Assembly (NCBI RefSeq): GCF_028769735.1
Contig: NC_088177.1
Coordinates: 16,742,599-16,806,598, forward strand
DNA: 64,000 nt
Direction of reading: 5' to 3'
DNA from: Zonotrichia leucophrys gambelii
Lineage: Eukaryota > Chordata > Aves > Passeriformes > Passerellidae
Shown here: positions 1 to 12,500 of the stretch, in pieces
Layout of the letters: the number at the start of each line of letters is the position of its first letter
How positions within the stretch are numbered: position 1 is the first letter of the stretch
Program-made: the position numbers and the translations under genes
The notes under the pieces: model-generated
What the model saw: the letters and a program-made list of their open reading frames with translations, nothing else
Told to the model about the DNA's origin: nothing
Database searches by the model: none

Positions 1-3000
1 TTTCATGGAAGATTCTCTGAATTAAAATTGATACTCCTAAGTCTGTTTGAATGAAAGAATCATTACGATTTTATCTGTGTGATGATTCAGGAAGGTTTAA
101 AACAAACCAAATTAGCATCCTATGTAGGCTTCTCATATAGAAATAAAGTGACCTTAGCTCACCCTGCTGCTTTTCCCCTGGCTTTTCCTGCAGTGCTGTG
201 TCCCTGCTCCTCTGAGGAAGACCCTCCAAGATGAAGCTATTTATTTTTCATGGCATTTCTAGCACTTTGGATAGTTAGCTAATGTGCTATAATTTTAGCT
301 TATGCTCTTTCAATTAGAAAGACAAATTTCTTGTATTGCTCATTTGCTGGCTGTTTCCATGCTGCATTCATTATCCATCCTGTTCCACAGGAACAGGCTT
401 TTAAATTGGGAATGGGTCAGGAGAGCACACTCAAAATGACTCCTGACAAGCAGCTGACATTTTTTCTGCACCTGAGATGTTCTAATCTTCATGCTAATAA
501 GGAGATTTATTCTCACAGAGTTTAATAATTGTTGATGGCTTTAGAAATAAAGAAGAGGTGCTTAAGTCATGAACACTGAGTGCTGCTGCAGGATGTGGGC
601 TCAGTGGAATGGCACACAGCTCTTGTAAAAAACTGGAGGCCAGGCATATCTTTAATGGAAAATGCTAATAAAAGAGGGAAAAAAATATGGCAGTACTTTT
701 TATAGCTGTTTTTGAATAGAATTTATTTTTATTCTTTGGGGAAGCATATTAAGCAATGAGAACAGTAAGTAATTTTTGATTCTGGAAATTAGATCAAACA
801 GGCATTTCTGTGATATTAAAACTTTACATGTGAAATGGCATTTTAGGAGAGTTGGAGGAGGAATACAAGCAGTAATAATATTAGATCACATCACTAGGAT
901 GCCACATTTAGATTTCCAGCATTAAAGCCTGATCTAATAATTGTAATGGATATTGTGTGGTTCCTCAGTAATGAGATGATTTAGTGAAGCCAATTTATGT
1001 GCAAAGGTTTAGAGTTTTGCTCTTTTTTGATTTTGCTGAAGGTGACAGAAAAGGAAAAATCAGCCTCTTGTTTAGAATGCACTGTCTGAAGTGGTCATTT
1101 TGGTGGAGGGGGAATGTGGAAAAAGAACTGCAGCTGGAAACCTGTATTGCTGTTAAATGAAGCTTATAGCTTAACAATTTTAGACCTAATTAATGTCTTG
1201 CAAGGGTAATATTTTTGGATCTTCAAGTCAAATTTGACCATCTTGATACATGTTGATGCAGATTAAACCAGTGGTGCCTTCTGCCTTTTTCCTGGTGATG
1301 CACAGTTCCCACAAATTCCTTTGTGCATCAACAGTGAAATCTAGAGTACTTACAAACCAAATTGATGTTCTATTGCACTGAGTTTACACCAAACACTAGT
1401 GTGTTTCTAAATAAATACTTCAGTCTAGGCTTGAATGTAAATTTTTGTGTGGGGGTGACGTATGAATGTGGACTTTTTAATTTACAGCAAAGAGGAAATA
1501 TTATTGTCAAGAACTGCGCAGTTATTCACTATGACTTTTTGAATGAATGATTTATGTTCTGTCTCCACACAATAGAGATGTAATTTCTATGGAGAAGCCA
1601 TGATGGGTGCCCTCTGTGTATATTACACCAAACTGGTGTCTATCAAGCTGGAATGCTTGGCACACAACATTGCAGATTGCAGGGAGTCATAAAAGGGAGC
1701 AAGGAAGCAGAAAAAGCACTCAGATCTGCATAAGCATGCAAATATGGCTGGTGGAGAGACTCACAATCACAGCAATGCTTTGGGGAAGACCTGGGCACAT
1801 CTATCAGCTCTAAAGATGTCAGAATTAGAGAAGATGGGTGCAAGAGAGAATTGATCTGGGATAATAGGACTGCTTATTAATATTTTCCCTGTGTGCTGTG
1901 CATTAGGAAAGGGGGTTTTGGTCTGGAAAAGATGGAGCTGGTAGACAAGCAAATAGCATAGCAACTGTATGTCAGGCTCAGCCAGCATTGCTTTGAATGT
2001 TTGCTCCTAAATAAAGAACAAACATTTTCAGAGCAATGATATTTCTTTCTCAGTAGAAATAGGCCAGATTAAATGGCAATAAATCAGCAAGGTGCCTTTT
2101 ATAGTCTTGTTTTTGTACAGCTCTAAACTATAAAATACTTGTCTGTTTTTAAGCTTTTGACTTAGGAGCTGCAGCTTCAATGCCCATACTCTGCGCATCC
2201 ACTGCAGTTTGGATAAAGAGTCCTTTACCCCGACCCAGGGGAAAAAACTTGGGAATTGCAAGTGAGATGTTCCAGTGGGTCAGGGTCTTGTGAGACAGTG
2301 CAAGTCCACTGATGTTTCTCTTCCAGGTATTTCCAAGGGAAAAAGTTTCCATCCTGTTGCTTGGAAAAATCAGCACAGCTCATTTGTAACAGCTGTAGTG
2401 GCCTCTGAGGCTGTGCAGCAAATGATGAATTGTATAGTTTTCCATGATTTCACCTAAATGGAAAGGTGCTGTGTGAAAATATCAAAGCTATGAAAACTGA
2501 ACATTCCAAATTGGTTTTTATTGCGCTTTTGGCACCCTGAGTTAGATTCACATGGATAGCCATATAGTAGACTTGCATTTTAAGATGCTCTGTTTAGGAA
2601 TAGGTTAAAAAAGAAAAAGCTCTGAAGGTCACAATGGGGAAGAAGATTGGATAAAGTAGAAACATTTTATTTTTAAAAATATAAAATATACAAGGGTTAT
2701 AAGTTATGAGACTTCTGTGAGGAGCAGGCAGTCACCCTTGTTATGCAGCTCACCTAAAAGACAAAAAGAGTTCCCAGTGTCATTCTTTATTAAAGAATTG
2801 CATGCAGAACTACCTAGAACCAGAATGGAAGTAGAAATGAAGGTATATATCCTGTTATCAGTGTCCTTTCTGGGAGCTGTGCCTCAGTTACTGCACTGGG
2901 GGTAGATGTGTTAGCTAAAATGACATAAGTATCTGAAACAAATAAAAATCCTCTGTTATTCTAAAACATTAAGTGGTGTAGGTGCAGTTTTCTAATGAAT

Positions 3001-3136
3001 ACATCTCAGCAGTGAACAGTGGCTGGGGGAAAGGAGAATAAGCCACTTACATCTGAGATAATAAAAACAGAGTTTCCTGTATGTCTCCGTCTATCAGAGA
3101 ATGGAGACTTGGAGCATTTTTAGCAACATTTAGAGC
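1..3136. other. AT-rich noncoding stretch, no gene seen
   Basis: Open frames on both strands are under 80 codons and have no recognisable domains. A strong pyrimidine tract ending in TGCAG at 165-193 resembles a splice acceptor. The frame after it stays open for 22 codons, but no consensus donor follows, so no exon is called. An A/T-only run lies at 2664-2690. I see no interspersed repeat. Confidence 0.6.
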
Positions 3137-3360
3137 TCATTTCTCTCTTCTTTTACAGCACTGTAATTAGATTAAATGAAGTAATTCCTTATCTGCTCCC
3201 ATGTAGGCAGGAGGCAGGTTTCTAGGGCTGGCATGGCGCAGTTTTTAATTTAACAGCACTAATTCACCAGCGGGTAGTGTTATTAATTTCAAGTAATTCT
3301 GTGAACTATTGTGAGTTGTGATTTTAAAATTATTAAATGTTCAAGTGTTCTAGCACTAGT
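3137..3360. promoter_or_regulatory. Candidate conserved noncoding block (weak)
   Basis: A pyrimidine tract ending in TTTTACAG (around 3150-3158) is followed by closely spaced homeodomain-type cores (TAATTAG, AGTAATTCC, TTTTTAATTTAAC, TTATTAATTTC, AAGTAATTC). It has no tandem repetition and few simple-sequence runs. This texture resembles vertebrate developmental enhancers. The call is pattern recognition only; no alignment was made. Confidence 0.2.
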
Positions 3361-5860
3361 GGAAAAAAAAAATCTTTCAAGAGGGTCTTATTATTTTACT
3401 CAACAGATAAGAGTAAATATTATATGGAAGTGGAAATAGTTGGCAAACTTAATAAAAAAAACCCAGACCAAAAAACCCCAGTATTTTTCTTTTGACTTTA
3501 TAGTCCTAAGAAATTATGAAAAAAAAAACTTTCTGGAGCCTGTTTGTTATTTAGTTTTAAGTGAAAACATAAGCTTTCCAAGCATAGTTTTCAAAGGAGA
3601 GCTTTCAATGGGCTCAGCTTGTCAGAGCAGCAAACCAACTATAAACACAAATTTCACTGCATTTGTGCTGCCCTTGCTGGGCATTGCTGGGGGACGGGGC
3701 CTTTCCTCAAGTGACCAACCTTCCAAGCTTTCCCTAAACTTCTGTTTTCTTCTGATGAACTTACTAGTTTTGGTTGTAGAGTATTGCTGCCATGAGAATG
3801 AGACCATTTTCCCACAATTACTGTTATCTGTGATAAAGGAGTTGCTGTGCTTTACCTCCTGCTCACTGTGGTGCTGTCCTGGCTCACTGCTGAGCTGTTG
3901 GTTAGGAAACAGCACAAGAAAATGGCAAGAGGCTTTTCTCACAAATCCAGAGAGATCTGAACATATTTGTGACAACATCAACTTATGGAATGTTATTTAT
4001 GTGAGCTTTAGATCAGTGATATTTTAATGTTATTCTTCAAATCACATTTTCTCAAGCACTAAAAATGTTAGAGAACAAATATACAACCCCCCTCCCAAAC
4101 ATTGCCCTGCTATGAAAGTATTTATTCTGTAATGCATAGCAACTGACAAGTAGATTAAGTTAATTTACTGTACAGAATAAATACCTGCCCAGAAAAAGGA
4201 CTTTTATCTAGGCAGTCTGCACAGATCTTTGATGACAATGTAAATTACTAGTGTGTAATACAAAATATAGAATGTCTCAAAAACATTTCTGGCTAAGAAA
4301 GGATCCATTTCTAAATGTTCCTTTCAATTTTAGCTCTTAAATGAGAGCTTCACTTCCTCAGGTGCTAATTAGATGCTCCATTTGGCCTTGATTATCACTA
4401 AATAGTTTAGCCACTTATTTAGCCTGAAAAATGCATGTCTCTTCAAATGCACTGTAGAAACCAAATATGCCCACAAACACCAGTAAAAACAACAACAAAA
4501 AAAGCAAATAGGAACATGTAAATGAAGTATTGCTTTCTCCTGCTGAGACCAGGGGTACTGGAAAGAAGTTGCTAATTAGCAAATGCATTGGAATGCATGT
4601 TATTGCAGCTGATTTATATGGCAATGGCAGTATAAATCTGAGGACAAAATTCACATGTCAGCTTTGGTCTTTTGAAGGCCTTTTTCGAATTTCTTTATGC
4701 ACTTTTTGTACAGCTTTGCATGAATGTAGACAAACCTTATCAACTTTATGATTCTAGGTTTCGGTGTAGATAACTTTTTAGTTGTCTTTAAAAGTTTAAG
4801 TTACTGCATACCTTGGCAAGGTGCATTTGTGTGAGACAGCCTAGAAATTCTCATATACAACAATATATCATCAGATAGAGATCTGTCAAAACAAAACCTT
4901 CTTTAAAACATAACTTCACAGCTACTTTCATACCGAAACATCCCCCTTAACAAGTGTTGATCTTAACTGGTAAACAAAAGTTGTCTGATTTTCATTCCTG
5001 ATGACATGTAATAGCTTTATGCTGAGTCTCCAGGACAGAAGAAGCCCTTGTTGCCATGATGCTCAGTATAAGCTGACAAAAACATTGCTTGCATTGGAGA
5101 GCCTCATATCAAATATGAAAAAAACCCAATAATTCTATTTTTAAGGGTTTTTTTCATTGCAGCTATGCATGGGGAAGGGGAAGAGCTGTTCTGCCAGGCA
5201 GTGTAGCTCCATTATTTTATCTCCAGTTAAGAATGGTGAAGTCTCCCTTTCAAAAGAGGTACCATTGCTTCCCACAAATTCTGAAATATGGTTTAAATAA
5301 AAACAAACCTATTATGTCCCACCCAGCAGAATTCTTGCACTGAATAGACAGCAAAACTAAGGAAAGCAGCTGTTGGGAAGGTGTGCTGTGTTGACAGACA
5401 ATGCATTTTTAGCAATGTAATTTACTCCTGTTCAGCTTTACTGACCTTTTGAAAGATTAAAATAAAAATATTATTCTCTGTGGTCTGAGTGATTTCAGCT
5501 GTTTCAGCTGCTGTACCTAACCACACAAAGGGCTCATATGAAAGAGGCCCCAAGGGGATACAGGGTTGAAGAAATTTCTAATAGTTTGAGATCTGATTGT
5601 TATAACCCTGAGTTTAATGCTATGTGAGGGTGCAGAAGCAAGAGGGTTGTTTATTTTATCCAAGTGGCAAATTTTTTTTGTGGTTTTGTGCACAAAAAAA
5701 AAAATAAATAAAGGTTTCTTGGTTTCAAAGCCTTGTCCTGAGAAATTAAATCTGTGAATGAAAACTGCGAAAGGGATGTTGGTTTTGCCCAAGATTTAAC
5801 AGGATTTTCCTGCAGGATCAGTACTGCAAGTGTGATGTGGAAGGAAGCAATTTTTCCATG
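3361..5860. other. AT-rich noncoding stretch
   Basis: It contains a 10-A run at 3363-3372 and an 11-A run at 5694-5704 running into TAAATAAA. The longest open frame of the window (3440-4027, plus strand) starts at TTG rather than ATG, is rich in Cys/Leu/Ser/Phe and has no family signature, so I treat it as chance. Around 4320-4620 there are TGCTAATTAG and two AATGCAT motifs 11 bp apart. No transposon is recognisable. Confidence 0.55.
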
Positions 5861-6420
5861 CTGTGAGCTGTGCCATGGATGTGGTGTCCCCTGCACCCAT
5901 GGAGCAGCAGCTCTGTGCTGCTCCCACAGCTGGGGCTGCACAGCTGGAGCTGGAAAGGAAGGCATCCAGAGGCGGGCAGGCATCCTGTTTGGCTTGGAGA
6001 AAGGATGGAAGGAAACTTTGGTTACCTGGATTGATTTTTGTCAGTTTGCTTCTCTGTTTGTTGTTCACATTCTTTGGAGTTTTTCAGTTTTTCTGGGGGT
6101 AATGTGCTGACCAGGCAGCACACGGCACTGATAAATATGTTTTTAGCTTCAATGGCAAATGCAGCTGGCTTTTCACATAGATGTCCATAGGCACAGACAC
6201 TTTAATAGCCAAGAAACATAGTAATATGTCTCATAATAATCATAACATGTGATATTAATAATATTATCTGATCCATGATGCCCTACCATGAAAAGCTGCT
6301 TTGGAAAGGCCCAGCCCTGTCCTTCCCCACCCTAGCAGAGCACTGCCACACCTGTCCTGCTGTCTGTGCCACATCCCCCTGCTGTCTGTGCCTTCACATG
6401 GCCCAGGGAAGCATGAAAAA
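5861..6420. other. GC-richer patch with a 22-bp tandem duplication
   Basis: The patch is visibly richer in G+C than its flanks and rich in CTG/CAG trinucleotides, which keeps several overlapping frames open on both strands. A two-copy 22-bp tandem duplication sits at 6356-6399, sharing CCTGCTGTCTGTGCC at 6356-6370 and 6378-6392. CpG is scarce, so it is not a CpG island. It could be a decayed unclassified repeat. Confidence 0.45.
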
Positions 6421-7907
6421 TAATCAGCAGCAATAAACTCTGTGCCCAGTCCAATTTATCAGGCTGCTGTACAAACAGTTTTTAGAAATCCTGGGCTACG
6501 AAGGATGAAGTCTGAATTCCTAGAAAATTACACAGACAAATTGAGAATCTACATGAGCTGCTAATAGTGTGACAAATCAGAAAATGAAAAATATTAACTG
6601 CCCTAGTATTTTTTATTTTTAATATAGGTATCTTAATATTATTTTAATGTGCTTTTTTTTTTTTTGAAGATCAAAGTGTTAGTGTTCTTCCCTGACAGAA
6701 TCATGCCATCCTTTAACTAGGAATAACAGGAGCTTTGCTGCTTACCATTGTGAACAAGATGGTTTTTGAGTTAAATCCTCAGTACTGAAAAGGCTGAGGG
6801 AGATGAAATGAAGAAATTGCTGTGCTAAAGCAGAACAGAAATCAATCTAATTTAATGTCTTTCTCTGCCAGTGGCCAGTGCTGGTAACTTTAGGAGAAGA
6901 TATGAGAAACACTGTGGTAATTGCTTTCACAGGAAATATTTCTTTCTGCCGCTTCTCTTATACTTGTTGCTACCATATCTTGTGATACAATGCATTAAAT
7001 CCTTTCCAAAACTTTACTTTTTGTATCTTTTTATAGCATCTCTTGAAGTTCTTTTCATTGAAACCTTTCATCTGTTCCCTTTTAAAGAATTGGGCTGATT
7101 TTTTTTTTTTCTCTCAATGATACTCATTCCATAAGATCTCGTAGGCTTATTATTCTTTGAATGGTGACATATTTACCTTCATGGGTTTTTAAAATTACTG
7201 TCTTCCAGCTTCACAGAACAGATGACAAGAGAAGAAGAGAGAAGTTCCCATTATAACTTATCTATTGCTTAATGTTCCATATGAATTATTGTGTCATAGT
7301 TGTGTGGTGATGTGCTTAAAAGGATTATATTTTCTTGAATCTGAGATTTCTTTAAAAAAATGCATCAAAGAACTGGAAAATGTCTGTGAGGAGAAGGAAA
7401 TCAGTGTTTTGTGTAAAGGGGTCCACTAGAATTACCTTGCCTTACTGAGCATCTGCCACAGGGTTGGCAGAGTTTGGTGCTGTCTTCAGGGCCAGTTTGG
7501 GCTTAGGCACCTCTTTGGGTATGTCTTAAGTTGAACAGGATGAAGTTTAAGATAAACTGAACATTCTTTTCTCTGAAAAACAAATTTCCTTGGAAAGCTC
7601 TGTGTGAATTGAAATGTGTGTTTCAAGAAAAACTCTAGCTTCCTCACATGGGTTTTAGCTTCTTGTAACTGGGATTTGCTGGGGCTGGTTGTGCTTTGTA
7701 GCAGCTCCTGGTTTGAGGTGTGGCAGCGATGCCCACCAAAGCAGGCATTTGATGTGCCTGTGCAAACACAGCCCGGTGCTGAGGTGGCTGTGACGCCCTT
7801 TGTCACCTGGAGAAGGGTTAGCCAAGAAATCTGGGAGCACATCAGCTGTCAGGTGGCTGTTACAACACTGAACTCGGGAGTTTTTGTCTCAAGGAATCTA
7901 AACCTGT
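6421..7907. other. AT-rich noncoding stretch
   Basis: T runs lie at 6653-6665 (13) and 7099-7110 (12). A slightly GC-richer piece spans about 7680-7860 and has open frames on both strands without a recognisable product. Nothing else is apparent. Confidence 0.55.
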
Positions 7908-7925
7908 TTCTCAGTTAACTGAGAA
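7908..7925. repeat. 18-bp perfect palindrome
   Basis: TTCTCAGTTAACTGAGAA equals its own reverse complement over all 18 bases; the next pair outward does not match. It lies 27 bases upstream of a strong splice-acceptor-like AG, and its centre (GTTAAC) could also read as a branch-point consensus. No function is assigned. Confidence 0.9.
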
Positions 7926-7952
7926 CCCATTTTTTATGTTCTTTCCTTGCAG

Positions 7953-8087
7953 CATTACAACAGAATAGTAGATACAGAAAATTTGCGCAATATGCTGCAT
8001 TTTTCTTATTTCAGAGGCAGTGGTGCTAGCTGGGTGCCTGAGGAGCTCAATGCTGCATTTTGCCTGCATGCTTTAGTTGCTCTCTAA
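7953..8087 (+). other. Candidate terminal exon (weak)
   Basis: The pyrimidine-rich tract TTCTTTCCTTGCAG ends at 7952 and is a strong acceptor consensus. From 7953 a frame stays open for 44 codons to TAA at 8085-8087. It begins HYNRIVDTENLRNMLHF and has a balanced, protein-like composition, unlike most shadow frames here. No consensus donor is visible inside it, so it could only be a terminal exon. I do not recognise the peptide, and chance is the more likely explanation. Confidence 0.12.
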
Positions 8088-11000
8088 CACTTCATTTTCA
8101 AACTGAAGCACCAGATTTGTTCTCACAGCCAGGACATGAAGACAAACTATCAAGTCATCCTGCTGTATATAGTTGTGGAAACATAAATTAACCTCAGGCA
8201 CAGTTATTGGACTGCATTTCATGACCCTTTTTTAAAACATTAATGAATGTTTAAAGTCCTCTTCCCATGTGGCTAACACTCTGTTAGTTCAGTGCTAGAT
8301 AAGACGCCGGAGTTTTGCTTTATCACTTGGAAAAACATTGAGGCAGAATCCCAGCTGATTCTCAGGAGATGACAGCCTTCTACATTCATGCCAAGAAGAT
8401 TAAAACTAGCGTGTTTGTGATGGCTAAATATAGAGTTATGGACAGCCTTTTCCAAAGGAAAGATGCATGATGAAATACTTGCTGGAGAGCACTATAAATG
8501 CACAAACAATTGTGGCTTTGTCTAGGTGAAAAGACAATGATTTCACAACTCAAACATGTGGAGCAGTTGTTGGTATATGATTAATATGCTTGCAGGCTGC
8601 AGTTGCATGCATTTATCTATTTGGTTTGAAGGTAAAAAGGTTTGACTTTTTTTGTTATGATTGTGGTGTGTAAGAAATAGAAGTGGAGGCAAGGAAGCTT
8701 TTATATTTCTCTGTATGTTTCCTTCGCTACAACGTCTATCATTCTTTGCAATTTAAATGCTACATTACAAACAGTGGGAGAGAGCATCCCAGTTCTGTTT
8801 AACACAGGAGTGCTGTTTTGAGGGGTTTATTTCTACAACTATTTAGAATAACAAGTTTTAAAAAAAGGCATTAAAAAGTCAGCATAGGCTGATTCCCACA
8901 CAGCGATGTCAAACACATTTTTTCCTCTGTGACAGACAGTATTCTGCAAGTCAGACTACCACTATAGTCAAATTCCATGTGTTTTATTATTTAAGTGTAT
9001 ATGAGGTGCCATGCAGCATCATGTGTAGAAGAACTATAAGAGGTGTGGTTTAAAAAAGTGTTCATGAGCAAAGCACAAACCGTCTGATCCTCTTGGTCTG
9101 CCTTCCGTGTAAGGATGGAAGGATAAAGTCCAGCTGCAGGTGAGGTTGTCCTGCTGATGTTCCAGGATTGATGTGTTCAGGTTCAAGCTCAGTACATTAC
9201 ATGTGTTTTCCTTTGATAATTTTTCAGGGTTGCTGTACAAAGAGATTCAGTGTGCAGGATAACAGGCAAATTTAAAGTGATTCGTGCCAAGAGATTTGTG
9301 TGATGGGTGTGTAGGATGAAAGCAGAGGTTTGCACATTGTAAGAGGCTCCTTTATTTTAATTCTTCCATGTGGAGGCACCCAGGCAGCAGCGTGTTTGCC
9401 AGCTCGGCTGTGGCAGCACCTGGGTCCCTCCTCAGCAGACAGCATGCAGGGATGGGGCAGATCCTGACCCTTGAGACCTCTTCTTTGCAGTGGGCAACAG
9501 AGAGAAGGTGTTTTTAACAACAATTTTGAGAAGCTATGCTAAAAGCTGTTTTGGAGACGAATAATGGCAGGTCCAGTTTGACAAAATTTGTACCGTAGTG
9601 GGTTCATGTGCACCTCTGTTCTTCCAAAAGGTGTTGAAAATGAGGGGCTGGATGCAGATGATTATGTGAACGTGAGGATTGCTCTTTACCATTTAGTGAG
9701 AGAAGTTCAGCAGGACCCTGTGGAAGTTACTGCAGAGCTTGCTGGGTTACCTGTAGGCTTGGCTGAATCACATTGTCAAAACTGAGAGCAATGGAGACAG
9801 GAAACACTTTGTCTTGTGGCATAAATCTGAGTGCAGGATTTGAAATGAGTTTTGGTACCTTCTCTCCCCCGACTGACACTGTTTTCTAGAGACACTGAAA
9901 GGGAGATAAGCTTTATCTGTATACTGCAGATATGAATCTAGGTGGGAAATAAAAATTATGAAATAAGCTACAGGCAATCTATTCTTGCTGTTGCAATGGT
10001 TTCTTTTCCTTTTCATATTTTGCCTTCTTCATGATCTCTTTTATCCTCATATTTGTCTACTTTTAATCACATATTCACTTTCTCTGCCAATACTGGAATC
10101 AATGGTTTGTGGTGGTGCTGGCCAAGGTTTGGCTCAAGATGCTCTGCAGCCCTAAATCACATACAGGTGACACGTTGGCTCTCTCTGGATTTTCATTGGT
10201 GGAATGGGCTTTTGTTTCAGGAGTTTTATCTCCTCCCTATCTTCTGTGCCCACCCTCTGTCAAAGTCCTGGTTGTCAGGACAGATGCCAGACTCATTTCT
10301 GCAGTACCATGACACCACAGGCCTCGTTCCTCGCGGCACTGCATTAGCAGGCTGCTGTTCTGCCTCTGAGGGAGACACAACTTCTCACTCTAAAATTATC
10401 TTCACACCTACATTCTATTTTTGCCACATTTCATGGGTGACGGTGGTGAACATTTTGTCTTCCTTTGAGTTTTTGTAATGGATATTTGAAAGAAACCTGA
10501 AAAGTGATTTTTCTAGGGGAAGAACTTGGAGGCATATTTTTTATAAGAAGAGCGGCTTGTGTTCTTGTAGACTTATCCAAGTTGTGCCAGGAGTTGCTTT
10601 GGCATGGATGGCAATGGTTTCATTCTGAAAGGATATGCCTCAATGAAGGATTCAAAATCTCCATGGAGGCAACAGAGAAATCCTCAAATCTTGTGAGTGT
10701 CTTTTGCTGTGGGTGCTGGAGTCTGATTATATGAACACTTCAATTTGAAAATGGTTCATGGTTACTACTACATTTATATACCTTTGTGTATCTGAGAAGC
10801 TGGGTCACAGTAAAAGAACAACTTTTATAAAAGAAGAGGTGCACACCTTCCTCTATATTTCCAACTAAAATTTAGGATCTGGCTTTCAACCTCAGTGTGA
10901 TTTAGTCCCATTTCTATATTTAGCTGTTCATGCGGGATTTGAGCTAGAGCATGGCCAGGAAAGGCTCTGTTACAGCCAAGTCAATGAGCCTTTCACTCGA

Positions 11001-12500
11001 GGAATTAACCACAGCATAAGAGTCAAGTGCCACTGAACTTGCTTGCCAGCTGTGAAGGGCCAAGTACAAATACAAAATATATATGCCATGGATGTGGCAA
11101 TGAGAAAAAAAGGATTTATGATTTGCATGTCGGACCAAAGTAATGTGTTACCACATAACCTATAGTTAGTTCTTATAATTAATAGCTATTGTCATGGCAG
11201 GCACAAAATGTAAAACACAGGGCTGTCAGCCAATTAGCTGTGAGTGAATAGAAATCCACTGAAGTGTCAGAGGCAAAAAACCCCACGAAAATGTTTTAAA
11301 TAAGAGTGTGATGTATTTATACATTCTTCCCATCACGTGATCTGTGCCTCTCCAGTGTGTATTTCAGCCTCTGCTGTGTGAATGCTGGTTTTCTTGTGAC
11401 ATCACTTGATTTCTCCTTCCCATTTTCTGTTATCTGATGGAACGCATTAATCCTGAACCCTCCAAACTGTGCTGTTTTATCCTCACTGCTCCCAGAATTC
11501 TTGCTTCTGTCTAAATGATGAGAGGCATAAATTTCCTCCTGTGAACTTCTATGTGTTAAATCCTTGAAGAGGGATTATAACACAATGGGATAGTGGGATA
11601 GTACTTTATTCCCTCTTTTCATAGCTATGAATGATGACTTTCAATCTAAAATAAACAGGTAGGGACATCTAAAGTATGTTTTCATAGGCCCTTTTAACCA
11701 TTACTTGTATGTGTTGAATGTCCTGGTCTGGCTGTTTTGAAAGCAATGCAAGCTGTTGGATTTGACAGTAGGAGTTTTTAAAGTGGGTGAAGTAGCAAGC
11801 AGACAAATTCCTCTGTCTCAAAGAGGGAATCACCATTAGGACTTCTTAGACAATTTCAATGTTGTTAAGAATGTGCTATTTAAAAATGGTTTCAGCTTAT
11901 AAATGTAAGTGAAGTGTTAGTGGTATGTTAAGGCAGATAATTAAACACACAGAGTTCAGGAGCCCTCTGCTCTCAGCAAGCTGGAACTAAACCTTGCCCC
12001 CAGTGTCTGTGCTGATGGTGCAGCTTGCTGCTGTTGAAGACATTCCACCATGGATTGGTGGCAGGATGAAGCAAATCTTCAGCAACAGCAGTTCTTTCTT
12101 TCTGGGACATGAGATCCCCTTCCTCCACCCTAAGTGTAACTATGAGAAAACAGGACTGAACAGAGTTCCAATTTCTGTTGACATCTGTAAAATTTGCTGG
12201 TGCTGTGAACCCTCTGCTTCATCTGTTGTTAAAATGCCACATTGTCTACAACTAGAGAAAGAAAAATAATCTTGTACATCTCCAAAATCTAATTTCCAGT
12301 AAATGCCATTAGCTGTAGATTTCCCCTGACACTTCTTTCTGTTGTAGCCAAGGGGAAGAAGAAACTTTTTTGATCCTTTAGGTTTGTCACTAGGGATGTT
12401 GGTAAATGAATAGGATCTCTTCAAGAAATGCTGTGGTCAGGAATTACGTTCACATGCAGCAGACAGGAAAGAAAACAAAAGCAGTGGCAGGTCATTATTA
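8088..12500. other. AT-rich noncoding stretch
   Basis: A GC-richer piece lies at about 9360-9480. An ATG-initiated frame at 9606-9785 (59 codons, rich in Glu/Asp/Val) is unusually protein-like but unrecognised. A short direct duplication GGGATAGT occurs near 11587-11604. I identified no transposon, RNA gene or regulatory element. Confidence 0.55.

Noticed and set aside
3137..3220. Acceptor-like TTTTACAG followed by a short open frame
   Set aside because: The open frame ends after about 21 codons and no GTRAGT-type donor is present, so it was kept only as a possible regulatory block.
3440..4027. 195-codon open frame, longest in the window
   Set aside because: It starts with TTG, has low-complexity Lys/Asn then Cys/Leu/Ser-rich composition and no domain, and overlaps a 119-codon frame on the other strand.
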